This document shows, piece after piece, positions 8,328 to 14,368 of a stretch of 15,215 nt of DNA. Location of the stretch: the NCBI GenBank assembly GCA_913040875.1, contig CAJWHX010000034.1, positions 1 through 15,215 on the forward strand, in the 5' to 3' direction. The position numbers and the translations under genes are program-made. The notes beneath the pieces were generated by a model. That model was not told where the DNA came from, searched no databases, and saw only the letters and a program-made list of their open reading frames with translations. Numbering within the stretch: position 1 is the stretch's first letter; each line of letters begins with the position of its first letter. Source of the DNA: an uncultured Pseudomonadota bacterium (GTDB lineage Bacteria; Myxococcota; UBA796).

Positions 8328-9014
8328 CTATTCGTTCTCAGCGATTTCAACGCGTAAAATTTGACCCAAGTCAAAAATCACGTCATTGATGCTTGGAGTC
8401 GGTACCCCAGTTTCATAGGACATACCGTCAACAATGCCAACCATGAGCTCTTGTATCTCGACTGTGTCTCCATTTCCATCAAATCCAGAAATCGAGAATG
8501 TGTAATTTCCTTCCGGTAGAGGTTGTCCATCCACTCCGCGACCATCCCACTCTACAAAGCCTTCACCCTCTTTCAACGATCCCAACGGACCTGAATAGAC
8601 GACAGAACCAGCCTCGTTGTACACAGTCAACTTGGAACCCTGTGTTGATCCAGCCGCAGCGTAATGGAGTTTCACAGCATCTTCACCACTGTGGAAGAAC
8701 TGATTCCCAACCGCCACAACTTCCTTACCAAGGAGTTGCGTCATCGAAGTGTTGTTGACCGAGTTCATGGCCATATACATACCATCAAACTGCGTCGATA
8801 GATCCATTAACTGTTCTACTTGTGTGAATTGAGACAGTTGAGCCACAAACTCTTCATTGGATTGCGGGTTGAGAGGATCTTGATTTTGCATCTGGGCAAC
8901 GAGAAGCTTCAAGAAGGCATCTTTGCCGAGTTGAGTATTTGCCCCAGGTTCAGTGATGGTGGGTTCACTCTGCGGTCCCGAAAGAAAGGAAACTCCTTCT
9001 AATGCTGTTGTCAT
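8328..9014 (-). CDS. flgD: Flagellar hook cap/scaffold protein FlgD
   Basis: FlgD caps the growing hook and helps FlgE subunits polymerise; it does not remain in the finished structure. The 228-residue product has the conserved N-terminal export region (about residues 28-70: LGKDAFLKLLVAQMQNQDPL, then NEEFVAQLSQFTQVEQL). After this come a Tudor-like/FlgD Ig-like core with VEWDGRGVDGQPLPEGNYTF and the closing VEIQELMVGIVDGM. The length matches the family. The ribosome site GAGGT lies five bases ahead of the ATG in the 54-base gap after fliK. It sits between the hook ruler and hook genes, which fits its role. Confidence 0.97.
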   Translation of the reverse strand: MTTALEGVSFLSGPQSEPTITEPGANTQLGKDAFLKLLVAQMQNQDPLNPQSNEEFVAQLSQFTQVEQLMDLSTQFDGMYMAMNSVNNTSMTQLLGKEVVAVGNQFFHSGEDAVKLHYAAAGSTQGSKLTVYNEAGSVVYSGPLGSLKEGEGFVEWDGRGVDGQPLPEGNYTFSISGFDGNGDTVEIQELMVGIVDGMSYETGVPTPSINDVIFDLGQILRVEIAENE

Positions 9015-9068
9015 TTTTTACCTCGATCAGTATTGCGTCGTTTGGTGTAGAGGTGATGTGGTGAACAA

Positions 9069-10493
9069 CTAAACCCTTCGGTTTACCAACATACCACCCG
9101 TGAGCGAATTTTCATTCAAGTCATTTTCAGGAGGAACAGCCTCATCGTCAGATCCATCGGTTCTTCCTATATTTTGTGCATCTTCTGTTCTTTCATAAAG
9201 TTCAAAGTTGTTCAGTTCGAGTCCTTGCTGATCAAGTGCAACCTGCAAATCGCTTTCTAACCCCATCAAACTAGACACTATCTCCACTGGAACCACTGCT
9301 TTTACATTCACTCCAGAGACTTCCTGTGCAACTTCTACATCCATTCGACCCATCGGATCCATGATCACCATCTCTAGACGCTGAATTAATTTGCTGCGGA
9401 ATCCCATCTGTTCGGTACCCTTTTCTTGACTCTCTGCAAGCAGCTCCTCGAAATGCTGTCTGGTCAAAGGCAACTTTGGCAACTTTAATTCCTTCATTGA
9501 ATCTATGGTCTTTTGTTGCTGAACTGAGACACCGTCAGCAGATGGTGCAACCGCCGGCTGTATGGTCTGAGCAGACTGTGTCCCTTGTGCAATCACGGTG
9601 CTCATCATCGATTGTAGATTCGTCTGAACATCCGACATCTGAGGAACCGCTGTCTGAATCTGGTCATCTACTTGCGCCTGTACGGCTTGTTCAAACGACG
9701 ATTTTAAGGTCGATGCATCCGCCGTATCGATAATCTCATCAGGCAGAGCCCCTTCATCATCCAACAATCGAACCTCCTCCCGCATGAAGTCTGGTAAATC
9801 GACTCGCTCACTCTGTTCAAACCTAGGTGGATCCTCCTCTACCTCAATTTCCTCTACAAGCATCGGTTGAAGACTCTGGACAACCTCTTCAACTAAGACC
9901 TCTGGAATCTGCTGTGGTGTTTGAACGACAATCCGCTTAACGGACTCGACAATCGACTGATTGTCGACACCTTGTACAGGGGTAAAGTCAATCGGGGCTG
10001 GAGCGGCGACAGCGACTTGTGGATCTACACCTTGTACAGTAATCTCTTCTGGTACAACATCATCCACTAAGGATACAGCCTGCTCAAACAAAGCCGGATG
10101 CTCCGTCATTTCTTGCAAAGATAATGGAACTGTATCAGACACTAGATTCGTATAATCCCTTTCTATATCTTCAAAATTCTCGCGAGGCACTTCAGACACC
10201 GGTGCTTCTAGGACATCCTCAAAAATCGGCTCATCGTTTTCACCTTCCAATACGATGGATGGATCAGTAGGCAACGTTGGTTCCACCTCTGACTTCTCAC
10301 CCTCATACTCGCGTTCCATATCACCCATTAGATTGAAGTCCTCTTGCATTACGGACATCAATGATGAGAACTGAGACATCACTCCATCTAAGGAATCGTG
10401 ACCCTTCGCTATTTTTGAACCATTCTCAACATGTGTCTTAGATGATACCAGTGCGCTGGTACCACGCTGTAATGCTTGATTTCGAAGTTTCAC
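9069..10493 (-). CDS. fliK: Flagellar hook-length control protein FliK
   Basis: FliK is an exported molecular ruler. Its C-terminal domain signals FlhB to stop hook export when the hook is long enough. The 474-residue product is low in conserved sequence and rich in acidic residues, Pro, Val and Gln through about residue 345, as expected for the extended ruler part. The C-terminal portion (about residues 355-440) fits the Flg_hook domain: RLEMVIMDPMGRMDVEVAQE and later LMGLESDLQVALDQQGLELN, the last of the form seen in FliK. The start is GTG at 10493, three bases after the preceding stop, with AAGGAGAG as ribosome site. Position next to flgD and flgE supports the call as much as the sequence does. 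Confidence 0.86.
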   Translation of the reverse strand: MKLRNQALQRGTSALVSSKTHVENGSKIAKGHDSLDGVMSQFSSLMSVMQEDFNLMGDMEREYEGEKSEVEPTLPTDPSIVLEGENDEPIFEDVLEAPVSEVPRENFEDIERDYTNLVSDTVPLSLQEMTEHPALFEQAVSLVDDVVPEEITVQGVDPQVAVAAPAPIDFTPVQGVDNQSIVESVKRIVVQTPQQIPEVLVEEVVQSLQPMLVEEIEVEEDPPRFEQSERVDLPDFMREEVRLLDDEGALPDEIIDTADASTLKSSFEQAVQAQVDDQIQTAVPQMSDVQTNLQSMMSTVIAQGTQSAQTIQPAVAPSADGVSVQQQKTIDSMKELKLPKLPLTRQHFEELLAESQEKGTEQMGFRSKLIQRLEMVIMDPMGRMDVEVAQEVSGVNVKAVVPVEIVSSLMGLESDLQVALDQQGLELNNFELYERTEDAQNIGRTDGSDDEAVPPENDLNENSLTGGMLVNRRV

Positions 10494-10496
10494 AAC

Positions 10497-11024
10497 TCAC
10501 TCTCCTTTATAGGGGAACTGAGAGATTATTTCTGCCAACTCTGCAGCAACATCTGGAGTCATAGCAGACAATGCTTCCCCTGCCTGTTTTTCCCGCATTC
10601 GTCGGAGCACCTCAACTGCAATCTCACGGTCTGTTTCCTCTAGAATCGCCGCCGCTTTTTTACCACGCATCTTTTCAAACATTTTGACCAAACGTTCTAC
10701 TTCTTCAAGCTGCTGGGCATCCAAATCTTGCATTGCCTGACGCATCTCGTTTCGCACCTGCTCGAGTTTTACAAGTTCTTCGGATATGCGCGCTTCGGCA
10801 GCCTGTATGTCGGACTCTCTAGCCTTGATACTACGTTCTCGACGATCCAGAGCCTCCTTCTTCTTCTGTAACAAAACAGACATTACACTGTCACAATCTT
10901 GCGGCTCAATGCTATTCAAGCCAGCCGTTTGCGATGCAGGGGCCTCTACATCTTGAGCAACCGCCGATGCAAGAATGCTACCAACAAGCCCCAATGCAAA
11001 AAGCATAAACAAAATCTGTTTCAT
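10497..11024 (-). CDS. YlxF/MotE-like protein with coiled coil and MgtE-N-like domain
   Basis: A 175-residue exported or membrane-anchored protein in the place that ylxF holds between fliJ and fliK in Bacillus. The related MotE is a periplasmic chaperone for a stator accessory protein. It begins MKQILFMLFALGLVGSILAS and has AVA before QD, so a cleaved signal peptide or a single anchor. A highly charged coiled coil follows at about residues 55-115. The C-terminal helical repeat (about residues 115-170: VKMFEKMRGKKAAAILEETD, then AGEALSAMTPDVAAELAEII) resembles the MgtE N-terminal domain of YlxF and MotE. The ATG at 11024 has a strong GAGAGGGAG site. An in-frame ATG at 11108 would add 28 residues but has no ribosome site. 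The exact function is inferred from position and domain type. Confidence 0.85.
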   Translation of the reverse strand: MKQILFMLFALGLVGSILASAVAQDVEAPASQTAGLNSIEPQDCDSVMSVLLQKKKEALDRRERSIKARESDIQAAEARISEELVKLEQVRNEMRQAMQDLDAQQLEEVERLVKMFEKMRGKKAAAILEETDREIAVEVLRRMREKQAGEALSAMTPDVAAELAEIISQFPYKGE

Positions 11025-11117
11025 CTCCCTCTCCCGAATTTGAAGATACCACAACAAATACAGCCCACAATCGTACGAATACAAGTGGCTAACACTACTA
11101 TATCCCATTCATGAATA

Positions 11118-11546
11118 TCAGTCGAGTAAACCTTGATTTCGCCACCACGCCATCACACCGAGTTCATTTGTCTCATTGTCTTGCTTGCGCTTTCTTTCCA
11201 AAGCAATCTCGGTTTCCATCGACTCAATTAACTTCTCAGTAATTTTTGACTGTTGACGTGCAAAAACAAGTGCTTCCTGACACACTTGAACATTTTCATT
11301 CTGTACATGCAGCTCTTCTTCCGATTGGCACAACGCGTAATACTGGTGTACCAACATCCGATCGTGAATGGCCATTTCACCTGCCGTTTCAGGCATGAAT
11401 GCACGTTCACTATGCATTTCTTCAATCATACGATTCATAATTTCAAGCTTTTCTTGACGGACGCGTTCGGCGCTGGCCAACTCTCGCTGCTTTTGTTTTT
11501 TTTCCTGCTCTTTGAGCCTCTGCAATGTATATAAAACTGAACGCAT
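11118..11546 (-). CDS. fliJ: Flagellar export chaperone FliJ
   Basis: FliJ is a small coiled-coil protein of the export ATPase complex, related in structure to the stalk of F-type ATPases. It recycles chaperones and activates the export gate. The product of about 142 residues is nearly all charged helix. It begins with the typical SVLYTLQRLKEQEKKQKQRE and contains a long Glu/Gln-rich coiled coil, a second helix and the closing LGVMAWWRNQGLLD. The ATG at 11546 is preferred from the family N-terminus; a TTG three codons upstream (11555) has better spacing to a GGGG tract and cannot be excluded. Sequence conservation in this family is low, so position before ylxF and fliK matters. It is the first flagellar gene of the unit; fliI is not next to it. 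Confidence 0.85.
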   Translation of the reverse strand: MRSVLYTLQRLKEQEKKQKQRELASAERVRQEKLEIMNRMIEEMHSERAFMPETAGEMAIHDRMLVHQYYALCQSEEELHVQNENVQVCQEALVFARQQSKITEKLIESMETEIALERKRKQDNETNELGVMAWWRNQGLLD

Positions 11547-11580
11547 ACAAAACAATGTTACCCCAAATATATCGGTTTGT

Positions 11581-11673
11581 ACAGTATTTTTTATATGTTA
11601 CGTTGCTTTGTTCCACAAAAGAGAATCAAATTTAACTTGGAAAGTTGATGGATTTTCTGATACAGAATACTGT
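11581..11673. repeat. Spaced inverted repeat ACAGTATT ... AATACTGT in the divergent promoter region
   Basis: ACAGTATT at 11581-11588 is the exact reverse complement of AATACTGT at 11666-11673. The right-hand copy also forms a compact palindrome ACAG-AATA-CTGT (11662-11673). The two arms flank the candidate operon promoter and lie ahead of the divergent zinc-ribbon gene, where a regulator could bind. Eight-base matches in AT-rich DNA can arise by chance. Confidence 0.3.
11590..11618 (-). promoter_or_regulatory. Candidate promoter for the fliJ-to-flhB operon
   Basis: On the minus strand, TTGTGG (11613-11618, 3 of 6 consensus) is followed after 17 bases by TATAAA (11590-11595, 5 of 6). A start near 11583 would give a leader of 30-40 bases ahead of fliJ. 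The region is AT-rich and the -35 match is poor. No sigma-54 (GG-N10-GC type) or sigma-28 flagellar promoter pattern was recognised by eye in this gap. Confidence 0.35.
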
Positions 11674-11730
11674 CAAATTTTGTCACGCTTTTGAGTACAA
11701 CCGACTCCTCCCCCTCTTCCAGAGTTCACA

Positions 11731-12201
11731 ATGGCCATCCGAGCACGAATAAAATCGAAGATCAAATCTCTTATTTTTGGGAACTCGAGTCGCCCGTCTC
11801 CAAACAGAGACAATACTCCTCAGAGCGTATCCAAAACAACATTCACTGCACCAAACGTATCGACAAGTGCGCAGCATCCAGTTCAAAGTAGCAAAGAAGC
11901 AACCACCAACACTGAAAAGAATATTGCAGACACTATTTCAGATGTAACAGAACCAGCGACGCCAAGTTTAGAATACTCTGAAACCACATCAGCAGAAGAC
12001 TCTACTGACTCTGCCGCCCAAGACAGTATCGAAATAGAGTCTTCTGCTGACGTAGAAGCAGACTTGGAGGGAGCCACTTTTATTGTTGAAGTAGTGGATC
12101 TCTTCCCTGAAACATGTCCCCACTGCGGTGCAAGTAGTCACAACAATTGGATCCGGATTGAAAATAAGTTTGCCTGCGGATCTTGTGAAGCCGCTTACTA
12201 G
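11731..12201 (+). CDS. Unrecognised protein with acidic linker and C-terminal zinc ribbon
   Basis: A 156-residue protein of no family I recognise, and the only plus-strand gene in the window. Residues 1-18 are basic and amphipathic (MAIRARIKSKIKSLIFGN). Residues 19 to about 110 are low-complexity, rich in Ser, Thr, Ala, Glu and Asp, and probably disordered. After a short hydrophobic strand (FIVEVVDLF), the C-terminus is a compact zinc ribbon with two CxxC knuckles, CPHC at 129-132 and CGSC at 149-152, ending four residues later. Such ribbons bind nucleic acid or mediate protein contacts. The ATG has no upstream Shine-Dalgarno match, and a pyrimidine-rich tract (11701-11720) lies ahead of it. 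A stop 36 bases upstream in frame excludes a longer form. It is divergent from fliJ and ends 9 bases from the convergent kinase gene. The ordered four-Cys C-terminus argues that it is real. Confidence 0.72.
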   Translation: MAIRARIKSKIKSLIFGNSSRPSPNRDNTPQSVSKTTFTAPNVSTSAQHPVQSSKEATTNTEKNIADTISDVTEPATPSLEYSETTSAEDSTDSAAQDSIEIESSADVEADLEGATFIVEVVDLFPETCPHCGASSHNNWIRIENKFACGSCEAAY

Positions 12202-12210
12202 AGCATTCCA

Positions 12211-14358
12211 CTACGGGTTCTTGACACTTCGAACAATTCGGAAACCAATCGTTTCAGAACGATAACTTTCTGAAGCGTACCCTCGATCGAAAACACGGAT
12301 CTGCGTTTCTGGACTTCGAAAATGCCCACCTCTGATCACCTTTTTACCAGAACGGATCCCCTTCGGATTGGTTTCATTACCAAGATGGGGTGTATATCCA
12401 TCCCAGACCCATTCAGATATGTTCCCGCTCATGTCATACAGACCAAATGCATTGGGATATTTGGTACCAACGGAATGAACCTTTTGTCCAGAATTCGGAC
12501 CATACCACGCCAGTAAAGACGCATTGCTCCCACCAGAAAACCAATAAAACTTCCCATCAACAATGAGAGGGGATTTTGCTCTCGCACTGAGTTCCCACTC
12601 TGCTTCTGTAGGCAACCTATATCCTTCACACAATACGCCCTTCTCCCAATGTATACCAGCAGAGTCTATCTGGTAACAGGTCTCTAATCCCTCTATATCG
12701 CTGAGTCTATTACAAAACTCAATGGCGTCTTTCCATGTGACATCCCGTTGCGGCCAATGCGCCTCTCCACTCATTGGAACCTTCATCACCTCCGCATACA
12801 GCTCTTGAGTCACTTCAGTTTTCGCCATCCAAAATGGCGTTATCAACTGAACCTGATGCCATAACGAATTGTCTGCCCGCATGGGGAGGTCGGTCGGAGC
12901 ACCCATCATTCCTTGACGCAGGCTGATCTTTTCAAATAGATACTCGTACTCAATCGTAGGGCAAGCGAGATCGTCAACGGCCTCTTCTAAATCAACCACT
13001 GAACGAAATATCCCCCAACCAAATGGCACGGTGAACAATTCTGTATGAGACCAACAGCAACGTCCACATCCTCCAGATACAGAGACACCACCAGTCACGT
13101 CAACTTGGTGTTGTCCCAATGACAGTTTCAATTCGGATGGATCTGCCGACATATACTCTTGATCGAGTTTCGCTTTCGTCGTACCCCACATTGGAGCAGA
13201 TTGAATCTCAACCACACTCTCTCGGCCTCCAAACACACCACCCAACCACAATGTGTAGAGTCCTACAAGAAATAGGAACGCCAGGAGCAACTGCCACCGG
13301 AGACGCCAAAACATAGGCGGCAATTGCCAAGTCAATTTGTCACTCGTTCCAGCCCGTTGAACCCGTTTAAAGAACGGTTGTTTCGAATCTGAATTTGGTT
13401 CTGGATCCTCATCCAGTTCAGCAGATTCCGAAACCTCAGACGATTGAAGTATCCACTCCCCGTCTTGCTCTATTAAAATGTCAACCTCGGGTTGCTCAGG
13501 CTGCTCTGTAAAGACAGTCGATTCGATAGGTTCAAAGACATCAGGCAATGGAACCGTAGACTGTATTGCAACCAACATTTCATGTGCCGATTGATACCGT
13601 TTTGTTGGATCTTTGTGAATCGCAGTATCAATGATAGCCGACAACTCTAGAGGTACATCCGGTCTAGCAGAGATGACGCTTTGATATCGACCACCGTTGA
13701 TAGCGTGCATCACACTATATTCAGTATCTCCACCAAAGGGCGTACGACCAACCAACATTTGATAAAAAATAACCCCTATACGATATACATCTGTCCAAGG
13801 TCCAATCTGGTTTTGCTGATGAACTTCTTCGGGTGCTTGATAACGAAGTCGATCTACCCCTATTGAAATATGATGGACATCCTCATGCATATGACGATGA
13901 ATCCCATCATCCATCAGAATGGCAATGGCTCCTTTATCGCTTTGATGTAAAAACACATTGCTTGGATGAATGTCCAAGTGAACCAGTTGGTCAACATGAA
14001 AAGTATGTAGAGCAGACAACACTTGAACCACCCAACGAACCGATGGCAATACTTCCACTTTTCCATATCGGTCCAAATGTTCTTTGAGAGTTCTGCCTTC
14101 GAGCCAATCCATTATGAAACCAAGATTCAGTTCTGTTTCAATCACATCTGTTACACGGATAAAAAATGGACTCTGATGCTCGATCCTCCATTGAACCCTT
14201 TGCAATAGGGCGGATCGTACACTTGGGATATCTCTGACTATCTGCGGCACCACCTTACATGCATGTACAGATTGTAACGTTGGATGCCGGACCTTATACA
14301 CGAGTGCAGTTGGACTTTCACTCACTACAGACTCAATCGTATACCCACCGATATTCAC
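12211..14358 (-). CDS. Hanks-type Ser/Thr kinase fused through one membrane helix to a SUMF1/FGE-like domain
   Basis: A 715-residue inner-membrane protein, probably a sensor kinase. Residues 1 to about 268 form a Ser/Thr kinase fold: Lys35 in HACKV, catalytic-loop HLDIHPSN at 127-134 (usual HRDxKPxN), DDG at 150-152 (usual DFG), QAPEE at 174-178, and KDPTKRYQSA near the end. The Gly-rich loop is degenerate (VVSESPTALVY). An acidic linker leads to one membrane helix at about 355-375. An outer segment with Cys431, 434, 435 and 466 follows, then an FGE-sulfatase domain at about 475-712 with RLPTEAEWE (581-589), GLYDMSGNISEWVWD (639-653), RGGHF and GFRIVR. This domain has no cysteine after 577, so it lacks the catalytic pair of true formylglycine-generating enzymes. 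The start is GTG, 10 bases after the histidine kinase stop, so the two probably share a transcript. Domain identity is clear; catalytic activity is uncertain. Confidence 0.93.
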   Translation of the reverse strand: MNIGGYTIESVVSESPTALVYKVRHPTLQSVHACKVVPQIVRDIPSVRSALLQRVQWRIEHQSPFFIRVTDVIETELNLGFIMDWLEGRTLKEHLDRYGKVEVLPSVRWVVQVLSALHTFHVDQLVHLDIHPSNVFLHQSDKGAIAILMDDGIHRHMHEDVHHISIGVDRLRYQAPEEVHQQNQIGPWTDVYRIGVIFYQMLVGRTPFGGDTEYSVMHAINGGRYQSVISARPDVPLELSAIIDTAIHKDPTKRYQSAHEMLVAIQSTVPLPDVFEPIESTVFTEQPEQPEVDILIEQDGEWILQSSEVSESAELDEDPEPNSDSKQPFFKRVQRAGTSDKLTWQLPPMFWRLRWQLLLAFLFLVGLYTLWLGGVFGGRESVVEIQSAPMWGTTKAKLDQEYMSADPSELKLSLGQHQVDVTGGVSVSGGCGRCCWSHTELFTVPFGWGIFRSVVDLEEAVDDLACPTIEYEYLFEKISLRQGMMGAPTDLPMRADNSLWHQVQLITPFWMAKTEVTQELYAEVMKVPMSGEAHWPQRDVTWKDAIEFCNRLSDIEGLETCYQIDSAGIHWEKGVLCEGYRLPTEAEWELSARAKSPLIVDGKFYWFSGGSNASLLAWYGPNSGQKVHSVGTKYPNAFGLYDMSGNISEWVWDGYTPHLGNETNPKGIRSGKKVIRGGHFRSPETQIRVFDRGYASESYRSETIGFRIVRSVKNP

Positions 14359-14368
14359 CTCTACACCC

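Larger units (their letters stand above)
11556..11730. other. Divergent intergenic region between fliJ and the zinc-ribbon gene
   Basis: These 175 bases are the longest gene-free stretch in the window and the only divergent one. They hold the candidate fliJ promoter, the spaced inverted repeat described separately, and a 20-base pyrimidine-rich tract (11701-11720, 18 of 20 pyrimidines) just ahead of the plus-strand start. I could not find a convincing promoter for the plus-strand gene: TTGATG at 11645-11650 is followed after 17 bases only by TACTGT, a 3 of 6 match. No small coding frame or RNA gene was seen. Confidence 0.6.

Noticed and set aside
11025..11108. 28-residue N-terminal extension of the YlxF/MotE-like protein
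   Set aside because: The upstream ATG has no ribosome site. The ATG at 11024 has a strong one and begins a normal signal peptide or anchor.
12248..12263. Perfect 6-base hairpin ATCGTT-TCAG-AACGAT as a possible terminator for the plus-strand gene
   Set aside because: It lies within the conserved C-terminal coding sequence of the kinase/SUMF1 gene, has a short AT-containing stem and no T-run following it.
12211..12960. Formylglycine-generating enzyme activity for sulfatase maturation
   Set aside because: The domain lacks the two C-terminal catalytic cysteines that follow RGG in active enzymes, and no sulfatase gene is present nearby.
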